Source of the DNA: Paradesertivirga superstes
GTDB lineage: Bacteria > Bacteroidota > Bacteroidia > Sphingobacteriales > Sphingobacteriaceae
Direction: 5' to 3'
Length of the DNA stretch: 64,000 bases
Assembly (NCBI RefSeq): GCF_037622515.1
Contig: NZ_JBBJCN010000003.1
Coordinates: forward strand, 558,001 to 622,000
Positions 53,073-62,010 of this stretch are shown piece after piece. A program made the position numbers and the translations under genes. Numbering within the stretch: the stretch's first letter is position 1; every line of letters begins with the position of its first letter. The notes under the pieces were generated by a model. It ran no database searches. It was not told where the DNA came from and was given only the letters and a program-made list of their open reading frames with translations.

Positions 53073-54725
53073 ATGGCTGAAGTTGTTCGAATGCCGAAGA
53101 TGAGCGATACCATGACTGAAGGGGTTATCGCCAAATGGCACAAAAAAGTTGGCGATAAGGTAAATACCGGTGATTTAGTTGCTGAAGTAGAAACCGACAA
53201 AGCCACAATGGACTTTGAATCTTTCCAGGAAGGGACTTTATTATACATAGGTGCCGAGGAAGGCTCTGCTGCACCAGTGGATTCAATCATTGCAGTTTTG
53301 GGTGCCGAAGGTGAGGATTATAAATCTTTACTTGAAGGCGGCAGTTCAGCTCGGGAAACTGCGAAAGCAGACAATGAATCAGCTCCACCAGCAGAATCTG
53401 AGGCCTCTTCGAAGGATGAAGGCCCTTCTATAGATCCGGAATCAATAGGAGCTACGGTTATCCGCATGCCTCTTTTAAGTGATACTATGACTGAAGGTGT
53501 TATTGCAGAATGGCACAAAAAAGTTGGTGATACTATAAAAAGTGATGATACGCTGGCCGATGTTGAAACCGATAAGGCAACCATGGAAGTTACAGCTTAT
53601 GCTGAAGGAACTTTACTATACATTGGTGTAGAAAAAGGTCAGGCGGCAAAAGTGAATGATATCATTGCGATTGTTGGTAAGGAAGGTACAGATGTTCAAC
53701 CTCTATTAAAAGGCGGGTCAAAACCATCGGCTTCATCTGGTGATAAAAAACCAGAACAAGCTTCTTCTGCAGAACCTGCAAAAACTGAAATATCTCCTGA
53801 AGCTAAGTCTTCTGATTCAGATTCACGTATTAAGGCTTCGCCTCTTGCAAAGAAAATTGCTCAGGAAAAGGGAATTGATTTATCTCAGGTTAAAGGAAGT
53901 GCGGAAGGTGGTCGTATCATAAAGAAAGACGTTGAAGAATTTACGCCTTCAGCAAAATCAGCTCCACAAGCGGCTGCTCCTCAAGCTGCTGCACCTGCAT
54001 CCAAAACAGAATCAAAGATTACTATTCCCCAGTACATTGGCGAAGAGAAGTATACAGAAAGACCTGTTACCCAAATGCGTAAGGCTATTGCCCGCTCATT
54101 GTCCGACAGTTTGTTCACAGCTCCTCATATCTTTGTAACCATGAGTATTGACATGGACAGCGCTATTGCTGCCCGTGCAAAAATCAATGAGTATGCTCCT
54201 GTTAAGATTTCATTCAACGATTTAGTAGTAAAAGCTACAGCAATCGCACTGAAACAACACCCTGCAATTAACTCATCTTGGTTAGGCGATAAAATCCGCA
54301 CTAATGAGCATGTTAATATCGGAGTTGCTGTAGCGGTTGATGAAGGCCTGGTTGTACCTGTTATCAAGTTTGCTGACGGTAAATCGCTATCACACATCTC
54401 TTTAGAAGTTAAAGACTTTGCAGGAAAAGCAAAATCTAAAAAACTTTTACCAACGGATATGCAGGGTTCAACCTTCACTATATCTAACTTAGGAATGTTT
54501 GGTGTAGATGAATTTACTGCGATCATTAACCCACCAAACGCTGCTATTTTAGCGGTTAGTGGAATTCAACAAGTGCCGGTTGTTAAAAATGGTGCAATTG
54601 TTCCGGGAAACATCATGAAAGTTACTTTAAGTGGCGACCATCGTGTAGTAGACGGTGCTGTTGTTGCGGCATTCCTTCAAACACTAAAAGCGCTGTTAGA
54701 AGAGCCTGTTAGATTATTAGTTTAA
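53073..54725 (+). CDS. Dihydrolipoamide acetyltransferase (E2) of pyruvate dehydrogenase
   Basis: Core of the pyruvate dehydrogenase complex, 550 residues. Two lipoyl domains in tandem with lipoyl lysines K43 and K168, both in VETDKATM; Ala/Pro/Ser-rich linkers; a peripheral-subunit-binding domain at about 252-288 (ASPLAKKIAQEKGIDLSQVKG); the catalytic domain ends with GDHRVVDGAVVAAFL, where H and D are catalytic. The two lipoyl domains are very similar, suggesting internal duplication. A strong terminator follows. Confidence 0.95.
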   Translation: MAEVVRMPKMSDTMTEGVIAKWHKKVGDKVNTGDLVAEVETDKATMDFESFQEGTLLYIGAEEGSAAPVDSIIAVLGAEGEDYKSLLEGGSSARETAKADNESAPPAESEASSKDEGPSIDPESIGATVIRMPLLSDTMTEGVIAEWHKKVGDTIKSDDTLADVETDKATMEVTAYAEGTLLYIGVEKGQAAKVNDIIAIVGKEGTDVQPLLKGGSKPSASSGDKKPEQASSAEPAKTEISPEAKSSDSDSRIKASPLAKKIAQEKGIDLSQVKGSAEGGRIIKKDVEEFTPSAKSAPQAAAPQAAAPASKTESKITIPQYIGEEKYTERPVTQMRKAIARSLSDSLFTAPHIFVTMSIDMDSAIAARAKINEYAPVKISFNDLVVKATAIALKQHPAINSSWLGDKIRTNEHVNIGVAVAVDEGLVVPVIKFADGKSLSHISLEVKDFAGKAKSKKLLPTDMQGSTFTISNLGMFGVDEFTAIINPPNAAILAVSGIQQVPVVKNGAIVPGNIMKVTLSGDHRVVDGAVVAAFLQTLKALLEEPVRLLV

Positions 54726-54742
54726 CATTATTTATAATTTTT

Positions 54743-54783
54743 AAAAAAGCCGTCTCAAAAGCAATTTTGAAGACGGCTTTTTT
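54743..54783 (+). terminator. Terminator of the pdhA-E2 unit
   Basis: AAAAAAGCCGTCT and AGACGGCTTTTTT arms (13 bp) with inner CAAAA/TTTTG. Confidence 0.95.
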
Positions 54784-54938
54784 GTTCAGGCCATTTCGTC
54801 TCAACGCAGACGACGACAGCTCCCTTCCTTCCTGACAGCAAAACTTCTTTCCTTCCCTCCACAATCATACTAACTGGCCATATTGAAGAGTTATTGATAG
54901 TTACTAAAATTCGGTATATTGAAATAAAATATAAACCG

Positions 54939-56192
54939 GTGAATTTCAGCAACTACCTGTCTTTTTACCTCTGCCGTATTTCAACTGTTTTAGCATTTCT
55001 TTGCCTGAATGAAGGCTCCTTTGGCCAAAATTTTTCCTTTATAAATGAACGAAAAAGGGAGATTACGTCATTTAAATTAATTAACAATCTAATTATTGTA
55101 CCCGTATACATTAACGGAAAAGGACCTTATAACTTTATTCTCGATACAGGTGTAGGAATTTTTCTTATTTCAGACCCAAGTCTTATGGCAACACTCGACA
55201 CCAGCCGGACAAGAACTATTAAAATCCATGGTATAGGCGAGGGTAATGAAATGACTGCCATCATTCAGCCGAGAGCCACTATAGAATTAGGAAATTTTAT
55301 AAAAGGAGAATTTCCCGTCGCCATACTTAAAGAAGATCCTTTTAATTTATCATCCTATGTAGGTATGCCGGTACATGGTTTAATAGGTTATGAATTATTC
55401 AGCAGTTTTATAGTCCGTATTAATTATTCATCAAAAACAATCACATATTACAAACATGAAACGGCTTATATTCCACGAAAAGGGACCAAAGTACCGATCT
55501 CTATCGAAGACAGAAAGCCATATATTGAATCGGAATTAAAACTCCCCGACGGAAAAAAAGAAACTGTTAAATTAATTATTGATACTGGTGCAGGACATCC
55601 CTTGTCGCTTGAAACAAACAATGGAATCCCTTATGATGTTCCAGAAATCAATATCCCCGCCAATCTGGGTGTTGGCTTATCCGGTATGATAAGTGGATAC
55701 ATTAGTCGCATTCCAAATATGACTGTGGGAAAGTTTCAGTTATCTAATATTATTTGTGCATTCCCCGATTACAGTAATGTAGCTGCTAAAATCTATTCTG
55801 TAAGCAGAAACGGCAATTTAGGAAACACGATATTAAAGCGATTTAACGTCGTTTTCGATTACCATAGAAAAGTAATGTATCTAAAGCCTAACTATTTGTT
55901 TAAGGAGCCCTTTGAGCATGATATGAGTGGAATAGAGATTGCCGCTAGCGGACCCAACTTTGAATATATGATAATAACCCGGGTGGAAAGAGGATCTGCA
56001 GCGGAACGAACAGGGCTCCATGCCGGCGACAGAATTATAAGCATAAATTTTAAGAAAGCGGAAGAATTAGGAATAGAAGAGATCAACGGCCTTTTCCGCT
56101 CAAAAGACGGCAGGTCTGTGGTTATGCAAGTCCAGCCTAATAATTCAAAAGAATCCCACATTTTTATTTTAACCCTAAAAAGAAGAATATAA
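54939..56192 (+). CDS. Exported double aspartic protease with C-terminal PDZ
   Basis: About 417 residues from a GTG at 54939, where a signal peptide ending SFGQ begins; the frame is open further upstream to a TTG at 54894, so the start is uncertain. Two retropepsin-like domains each have their own catalytic motif: LDTGVG (about residue 68) and IDTGAG (about 216). A PDZ domain occupies the last 90 residues (RGSAAERTGLHAGDRIISI). Two DTG domains on one chain could form a pepsin-like pseudodimer. Substrate unknown; location periplasmic or lumenal side of the outer membrane. Confidence 0.78.
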   Translation: MNFSNYLSFYLCRISTVLAFLCLNEGSFGQNFSFINERKREITSFKLINNLIIVPVYINGKGPYNFILDTGVGIFLISDPSLMATLDTSRTRTIKIHGIGEGNEMTAIIQPRATIELGNFIKGEFPVAILKEDPFNLSSYVGMPVHGLIGYELFSSFIVRINYSSKTITYYKHETAYIPRKGTKVPISIEDRKPYIESELKLPDGKKETVKLIIDTGAGHPLSLETNNGIPYDVPEINIPANLGVGLSGMISGYISRIPNMTVGKFQLSNIICAFPDYSNVAAKIYSVSRNGNLGNTILKRFNVVFDYHRKVMYLKPNYLFKEPFEHDMSGIEIAASGPNFEYMIITRVERGSAAERTGLHAGDRIISINFKKAEELGIEEINGLFRSKDGRSVVMQVQPNNSKESHIFILTLKRRI

Positions 56193-56200
56193 TGTTCTTA

Positions 56201-57412
56201 TTAAGTTTTTATGTTTCCGTCTAAATCTACGGCAACTGAATAAGGTTGTAAATACGCATCAAAAAGTATAGCTAGTTCCCGTCTTGAAATTACCCTTTTC
56301 AGATCAAAGCTTCCATTCATTCGGAGTGATGTTTTCCAGCCCTTCTCAGCCTCTTTGTTAAGCTCCTCACCTCTTGAACCTACAAACTTAATAAGACTCA
56401 GTGCATCATTAAGAGTAAGTTTATCAGTTTTATTATCCAGGAACCAGATCTGACTACGTGAGTACAGCTCCCTTAAGGGTTGTTTTAATTCTTCGGTACT
56501 TACAGGGGCCTGGGGCATAAAAAGCAGTTTTCCATTTTCTTCTTTTCCTTTTAAAATGCCTGTTACTCCAATGTGCTGAAAAGCTATCATTGAGGAATCC
56601 GACTCATGAATGTCATCAAACTTAATAATACGTGAATTATAGGTCAGTAGCTCAGTTTGAATCACCCGAACATTTAATTTATTGGTAGTAGTTTTAAAAA
56701 ATGAACAATAAGCAGCAATTGCACCAGCAGCCTGTCCGCTTAAGATATTTAATGATTCTCCCGCAGGGGCAGCCAGCACAAGATTTTCAATATCCGGGAC
56801 AACCAATGAAGAAAGGTAAACCGGCTTAAAATAAAGTTTATCACCTGAAGTGACAGCTACACTGGTTCTATACTTTTTATCAGAATATATCACAGGAGCT
56901 TGAGTTGAAATAGTTTTTTTATTGATTACAAGCCCTGCCATTTTTGCTACCGTTTGACCCGGAGTAGCATCTAAAAGGATATCAGCTTTTATCTCTTTGT
57001 GAACCAATGTTATGTCCCATCCCTTGCCGGATTTTTTAATCTTAGTTATTGAGGCATTTGGAAGAACTGTTAAATTTTTGATTGTATCTGTCCAGCTTTT
57101 AAAAACCTGAGCTGTAAACTCGGGACTAAGCGTATGGTTATCTTTAAGAGGTGATTTTTGAAGAGAATCTACTCGTTTGATAAAATCTGCATAGATTCCT
57201 GCTTTAAGCGATCTGTCAACCGGTGATAAAACAATGGCATCAAACTTTTTCGCATCAATTAGTAAGGTTTTTACTCCTGATTTTGCTGATTGAATCGCGG
57301 CTGCATATGCTCCGGAATTTGCTCCAACAACAACGACGGAGGTTTTTATGGTTTGTGAAAAACCTGTTAAACTAAAAAGGAGGCAAATGAACACTATAAG
57401 ATTTCTACTCAT
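56201..57412 (-). CDS. Exported FAD-dependent oxidoreductase-like protein
   Basis: A 403-residue protein with a Sec signal peptide (residues 1-19, ending TGFSQ) followed by a Rossmann strand VVVVGANSGAYAAAIQSAKSG, a degenerate GxGxxG. A FAD-family distal block is NLVLAAPAGESLNILSGQAAGAIAAYC. The last 100 residues look helical (LTLNDALSLIKFV). Similar proteins in Bacteroidota are annotated as FAD-dependent oxidoreductases. Whether flavin is bound after Sec export is open. Convergent with the protease gene. Confidence 0.72.
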   Translation of the reverse strand: MSRNLIVFICLLFSLTGFSQTIKTSVVVVGANSGAYAAAIQSAKSGVKTLLIDAKKFDAIVLSPVDRSLKAGIYADFIKRVDSLQKSPLKDNHTLSPEFTAQVFKSWTDTIKNLTVLPNASITKIKKSGKGWDITLVHKEIKADILLDATPGQTVAKMAGLVINKKTISTQAPVIYSDKKYRTSVAVTSGDKLYFKPVYLSSLVVPDIENLVLAAPAGESLNILSGQAAGAIAAYCSFFKTTTNKLNVRVIQTELLTYNSRIIKFDDIHESDSSMIAFQHIGVTGILKGKEENGKLLFMPQAPVSTEELKQPLRELYSRSQIWFLDNKTDKLTLNDALSLIKFVGSRGEELNKEAEKGWKTSLRMNGSFDLKRVISRRELAILFDAYLQPYSVAVDLDGNIKT

Positions 57413-57540
57413 CTAAATTGTATGTTAATAATCAAATATATCTTCTGAAACGGTAAACATTACTATTAATTTCTTTTATTATTATAAATGGATTTTAACA
57501 TTCAAATTACGCATCAATTTTAACATTCGAACACTTATCA

Positions 57541-58086
57541 ATGGATATAGAAAAATTACGATTTCCAATAGGTAAATATGTGGCACCCAGAGAAATTACA
57601 GATTTTGTGTTACAACAATGGATACACGAAATTTCTATGTTGCCGTCGGAATTACGAAATGCAACGCGAAATCTTGGCGAAGATCAGTTAAATAGCCACT
57701 ACAGGCCTGGCGGCTGGACCTTGAAACAGGTTATTCATCATTTAGCCGACAGTCATATGAATTCTTATATAAGGTTTAAATTGGCCTATACTGAAGAGAA
57801 TCCTACAATACGACCCTATTATGAAGAACGATGGGCTGAATGTGAAGAAGCAAAAAATGCTGACATAGAGGTTTCATTACGCCTTTTGGAGGCTTTACAT
57901 AACAGATGGGTTTTATTTATGAAGTCTATGGGATCCGAAAGCTGGAACAAAACGTTTTATCATCCGGGAAATAAGCAAACAATGGTATTAAGAGAGGTTG
58001 CAGGGTTATATGCCTGGCACGGGAAACATCATTTAAATCATATTTTAATGACGTCCTCCACGAAAACTGATACAAGTTTAGGATAA
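57541..58086 (+). CDS. YfiT-family metal-dependent thiol transferase
   Basis: A 181-residue DinB-fold protein with the YfiT start (LRFPIGKYVAPREIT) and the three-His metal site in VIHHLADSH (about 65-73) and AWHGKHHLNH (about 158-167). YfiT proteins of Firmicutes act as bacillithiol transferases; Bacteroidota also make bacillithiol in part, so the same role is plausible. Different from the DinB protein at 34047. Confidence 0.9.
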   Translation: MDIEKLRFPIGKYVAPREITDFVLQQWIHEISMLPSELRNATRNLGEDQLNSHYRPGGWTLKQVIHHLADSHMNSYIRFKLAYTEENPTIRPYYEERWAECEEAKNADIEVSLRLLEALHNRWVLFMKSMGSESWNKTFYHPGNKQTMVLREVAGLYAWHGKHHLNHILMTSSTKTDTSLG

Positions 58087-58087
58087 A

Positions 58088-58120
58088 TAAAAAAACCCGC
58101 TCATGAAATATGAACGGGTT
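58088..58120. terminator. Hairpin between convergent yfiT and OmpA genes
   Basis: AACCCG-TCAT and ATGA-CGGGTT arms (58094-58120). The A run at 58088-58095 gives the T run for the leftward OmpA gene. Confidence 0.75.
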
Positions 58121-58142
58121 CTTGAAATTATTTGTTTAAAAT

Positions 58143-58823
58143 TTATTGAGCATTTTGACGTGCTTCATTTTTAAGAGTTTCGTTTGCTACAATAACAATC
58201 TCTACCCTACGATTTTGTGCTTTACCACTTGCAGTTGAATTATCAGCAATTGGCTCAGTTTCACCTTTACCAACAGTAGTTAACCTGCTACCAGCAACTC
58301 CCTGAGCAGAAGCATAAGATTTTACTGATGCAGCTCTACGCTCTGAAAGGCTATAATTATACGAATCGGAACCATCCGCATCAGTATGTCCGATAACCAT
58401 GATATTTGTTTCAGGGTTATTTTTCATTGTAGCAGCCAAGTTTTGGATGTTAGTCCTGGCATTTTCTTTTAAATCGGATTTATCGACATCAAACAAAATT
58501 CCTGAATCAAATTTAACGATCAGACCTTCTCCGGCATCAATAACTTCAGCACCAGGTACAGTTCTTCTGATTTCTTCTGCTTGTCTATCCATTTTACGGC
58601 CGATATAAGCTCCGGCTACACCGCCAATTGCACCACCTATTACTGCTCCAACAGCAGTATTACCAGCCTTTTTTCCAATAATTGCACCGATAGTACCACC
58701 AGTTGCGGAGCCTATAACCGCACCTTTCTGAGTTTTGGTCATTTGACTGCAACCTACAGTTACCATTGATGCTGTTGCTAAAGCTATACAGTACGTAGCA
58801 ATTTTAATCTTCATTGGTTTCAT
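58143..58823 (-). CDS. OmpA-family lipoprotein with glycine zipper
   Basis: A 226-residue outer-membrane lipoprotein: lipobox TVGC (about 22-25), a glycine-zipper stretch (about 33-75, GSATGGTIGAIIGKKAGN) that may insert in the membrane, and an OmpA C-terminal peptidoglycan-binding domain (ILFDVDKSDLKENA, VIGHTDADGSDSYNYSLSERRA, GKGETEPIADN, NRRVEI). It anchors the outer membrane to the wall. Confidence 0.93.
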   Translation of the reverse strand: MKPMKIKIATYCIALATASMVTVGCSQMTKTQKGAVIGSATGGTIGAIIGKKAGNTAVGAVIGGAIGGVAGAYIGRKMDRQAEEIRRTVPGAEVIDAGEGLIVKFDSGILFDVDKSDLKENARTNIQNLAATMKNNPETNIMVIGHTDADGSDSYNYSLSERRAASVKSYASAQGVAGSRLTTVGKGETEPIADNSTASGKAQNRRVEIVIVANETLKNEARQNAQ

Positions 58824-58996
58824 AATTCTAAATTTTTTGTGTGTGTTTAATTATTTTCAAATTTAATGCCATATTCTACAATCTCAGCAGGAATTCCAAG
58901 TTTTTTTGGCCTTTATTTATAGACTCCCGGATTGGCAATTGGTTTAAAATAATTAACGTTAATATTCAATACAATAGTTTTTTTTGCAAAATTGTT

Positions 58997-59782
58997 TTAA
59001 AGACATGGGGTTTTCCCGCCGTCGACAGGAAGATTTATTCCATTTATATAACCTGCCGCCGGGCTTGCCAGAAATGCAATAGCCGCCGCCACATCTTCCG
59101 GCGTGCCTATTCTTCCTGCAGGTATTTCAGCAATCAAATCTTTTTCAACCTGTTCTAAAGTTTTCCCTTCTTTATCAGCCCGGCTTTTAATCAGTGACTG
59201 CAATCTCCCAGTCATAGCCGTACTGGGCAGAACATTATTTACAGTAATCCCGTAAGGCGCTAATTCAATAGAAATAGTTTTTGCCCAGTTTGCAACGGCG
59301 GCTCTAATTGTATTAGAAACTCCCAGTCCCTTTAAAGGTACTTTTACAGAAGTTGAAATAACATTGATAATTCTTCCCCAATTTGCCTCTTTCATACCAG
59401 GCACTACAGCCTGGGCCAATATCTGATTACAGATAATATGCTGAGAGAACGCAGCTACATACTCTTCAGGATCAGCATCAATTGCTTGCCCCGCCATAGG
59501 GCCACCGGTATTATTTATCAGAATATCTATGGTATGATTTTTTAAATAATTTTGTAACTCCGCTTTTAAGCGTTCAGGTTGAGTAAAGTCAGCTACGATA
59601 TAATGGTGCGATTCGGTATCATCAGCGGGCAGATGATTAATAATATCCTGAAGCTTATATTCATTTCTTGCTACAAGGGTTATGCTGGCTCCCAAAAGAG
59701 AAAGTTCCAGGGCCGCTGCCCTGCCAATTCCTTGCGTACTCCCGCAAACTAAAGCCCGTTTTCCGGTTAAATCTATGTTCAT
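58997..59782 (-). CDS. SDR-family protein lacking the YxxxK catalytic pair
   Basis: A 261-residue short-chain dehydrogenase. Cofactor motif CGSTQGIGRAAAL (13-25) and INNTGGPMAG are normal, as is the Ser-bearing strand NVISTSVK. Where YxxxK should be, the protein reads SNTIRAAV, so Tyr is replaced by Ser and Lys by Arg. This matches an FabG-like SDR subgroup known to lack the usual pair; activity may differ. Thirteen bases from the ABC ATPase gene and same strand. Confidence 0.85.
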   Translation of the reverse strand: MNIDLTGKRALVCGSTQGIGRAAALELSLLGASITLVARNEYKLQDIINHLPADDTESHHYIVADFTQPERLKAELQNYLKNHTIDILINNTGGPMAGQAIDADPEEYVAAFSQHIICNQILAQAVVPGMKEANWGRIINVISTSVKVPLKGLGVSNTIRAAVANWAKTISIELAPYGITVNNVLPSTAMTGRLQSLIKSRADKEGKTLEQVEKDLIAEIPAGRIGTPEDVAAAIAFLASPAAGYINGINLPVDGGKTPCL

Positions 59783-59794
59783 GTGCTTAACGGT

Positions 59795-60496
59795 TTATTG
59801 CATAACAGAAAAATACTCTTCAAGTTCTGAGAGAGTGCTTTTACTGGTTTGAATATCTTTAATAATTCTGCCTTTTTCCAAAAGCAAAATTCGTTGAGAT
59901 ACTTCGGTTACGTGATTCAAATCGTGACTGGAGATAATTGTAGTAATCTGCTTTTCGTCGGTAATACTTCTAATAATACTCTTTAACCTGATTTGTGTAC
60001 TGGGATCTATATTCGCAAAGGGCTCATCTAAAAACAGGATTTCCGGATTTTGAAGCAAACAGGCAATAACCCCAACTTTACACTGATTGCCTTTAGAAAG
60101 ATCTCGAATGTATTTTTTCCTGTCTAGAATTTCGCCGTTAAAAAAATCGGTATACTTTTCAAGCTCAGAATCTATATGGGCTTTACCAAAGCCATGTAAC
60201 GATCCGATGAAATAGAAATATTCTTCGGGAGTTAAATATTCTATCAGGAAGCCTTCATCCAGAAATGATGCCGTATAATTTTTCCAGGTCTCTCCTCTGG
60301 CAACATTTTCTCCTTTCAGAAGTATTTCGCCCTTGTCTGTTCTGATCAGGTCGAGTATTAACCGAAAAAGCGTAGTTTTTCCTGCGCCATTATTTCCTAC
60401 TAAACCAATGGTTTCACCTTTATTAATCAGCAGTTCAGGGATATCCACCGCGACGACACCGTTATACGTTTTAGTAAGATCTTTAATTTCTATCAT
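59795..60496 (-). CDS. ABC transporter ATP-binding protein
   Basis: A 233-residue ATPase: Walker A GNNGAGKTT (about 34-42), signature LSKGNQCKVGV, Walker B ILFLDEPFANIDP and H-loop SSHDLNHV. The signature is LSKG instead of LSGG, as common in exporters of the ABC-2 type. Partner of the DUF5687 permease that starts 12 bases upstream. Confidence 0.93.
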   Translation of the reverse strand: MIEIKDLTKTYNGVVAVDIPELLINKGETIGLVGNNGAGKTTLFRLILDLIRTDKGEILLKGENVARGETWKNYTASFLDEGFLIEYLTPEEYFYFIGSLHGFGKAHIDSELEKYTDFFNGEILDRKKYIRDLSKGNQCKVGVIACLLQNPEILFLDEPFANIDPSTQIRLKSIIRSITDEKQITTIISSHDLNHVTEVSQRILLLEKGRIIKDIQTSKSTLSELEEYFSVMQ

Positions 60497-60508
60497 AGGT
60501 AATCAACA

Positions 60509-61981
60509 TTAGTGATTTCTAAATCCTTCCGCAATTGTATAACGTTTACGTTTAAAACTTTCCGTCAATTTATTTATCCAGAACTGCCTGGCTAAAATAA
60601 AACCCAGACCGATAAACCCTAAGGCTAAAATTCCGGCAATTGGATTAAAAAAGCTACTAATCAGTAAATAAATTATTACAGGAGTTACGAAGAGAGGAAT
60701 ACCGATTATAAATTGCGAGGCGCCAACTCCTTCCCAATTAAATGAAGAGCCTTTTGAAAGATCAATATATTTATAATTCCTGTTGGCAAAAGCCAGGACA
60801 ATTACGCTGCTCACCCCTATATTCCATAAGTAGAGCATGCAGTTCGTTAATAAAATTTTCCAGCCAAAATACCCGTAAGGGGTGGTAACAAGCAAGGCTA
60901 ATGTTGCGAATAAGGTAAACAGAACAAATTTCGATTTATAAAAATCCTCAGCGGATATTTTCTGAGCTAGTATTCCATCAAAATGTGCGCTCTGCCAGCT
61001 AAACATAAACTGCCCGTAATTTATTATGAAAATTCCGGTCATCATCATGCCTGCAACAATCATTATAGTTTCGTCTGGCTGGCGATTTCGATAAAACATA
61101 AGTCCATAGAACATAAAAATACAACTCATAATAAGGGTTGATTTGGGCCTTTTATTTCTAAGTATCAGCTTTATTTCCAATGCTGCCAGGTCTCCTGCAA
61201 TTCCAAAACGCTTTAGGAAAGGAATATCCGTAACCGAATTTTGGCCCGAACGTTCTCTCTGCAGCTCATCGAGATATAAATTACTTTTTAAAAAATTATC
61301 ATTAATAAAATACATTGATGCGCCGAGCGCTACAGGAAACAGGGCCAGAAACGGGAGATGTAGAATTGAGTTAAAGACCTCTCTGGAAACCCTGGAAATT
61401 GAAATATAATCAGAATAAAAATCTAAAAGAATAATACCAGCCAGGGTACAGAAAAATGCAAGGATGAACCACGCGTTCATATTCACTTTCCGTTTTAGCC
61501 ATATGCTAAAAAAATGATTGAAAAGAGTCAGACCGGCAATAGAAATGAGCGTCCCCAAAAATTCCAGCACTCTCCCTTCAAACAATAGCACTTTCATTAA
61601 AAAAGGAACGGTCAATAGAAATGGCGACAAATTAAATCCCGACCATAAAGAAGTAATAGATAAATAATTAACAATCTGGTTTCTGCTTATTGGTAAGTTT
61701 AAGTATGGCTTAACACTTAAAGTGGGCAATTCCTGAAGTTGAAAACGCATCAATAAATCGAACAGGAAATAATAAAGCAGCAATCCATTAAAGGCATCCA
61801 TCATACTCCTTTCGGGGAATACCTTATCAAGAATTTTATCCAGAAAAAATGAAGCTATTAGAAGATTAGCAAAAAGGTAAAGCATGGTTAAGGCCAGTAA
61901 AATACTAACTATAATACTTTTACCTGTATTTTTTGAGCGCCAGAATGCTAGCCATTGGTGCTGTAAAAAAGCTTTATTCAT
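60509..61981 (-). CDS. DUF5687 membrane protein, ABC permease
   Basis: A 490-residue protein with about 12 hydrophobic segments, start MNKAFLQHQWLAFWRS and FQLQELPTLSVKPYLNLPISRNQIVNYL typical of DUF5687, the permease type found with a single ATPase in Bacteroidota. Substrate unknown. Together with the ATPase and SDR genes it forms a leftward unit. Confidence 0.87.
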   Translation of the reverse strand: MNKAFLQHQWLAFWRSKNTGKSIIVSILLALTMLYLFANLLIASFFLDKILDKVFPERSMMDAFNGLLLYYFLFDLLMRFQLQELPTLSVKPYLNLPISRNQIVNYLSITSLWSGFNLSPFLLTVPFLMKVLLFEGRVLEFLGTLISIAGLTLFNHFFSIWLKRKVNMNAWFILAFFCTLAGIILLDFYSDYISISRVSREVFNSILHLPFLALFPVALGASMYFINDNFLKSNLYLDELQRERSGQNSVTDIPFLKRFGIAGDLAALEIKLILRNKRPKSTLIMSCIFMFYGLMFYRNRQPDETIMIVAGMMMTGIFIINYGQFMFSWQSAHFDGILAQKISAEDFYKSKFVLFTLFATLALLVTTPYGYFGWKILLTNCMLYLWNIGVSSVIVLAFANRNYKYIDLSKGSSFNWEGVGASQFIIGIPLFVTPVIIYLLISSFFNPIAGILALGFIGLGFILARQFWINKLTESFKRKRYTIAEGFRNH

Positions 61982-62010
61982 GGTGCTGAATATAAGGATT
62001 TGACAGCAGT

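Noticed and set aside
53073..53760. Assembly duplication within the E2 gene
   Set aside because: The two repeats are tandem lipoyl domains with diverged codons, a normal E2 layout.
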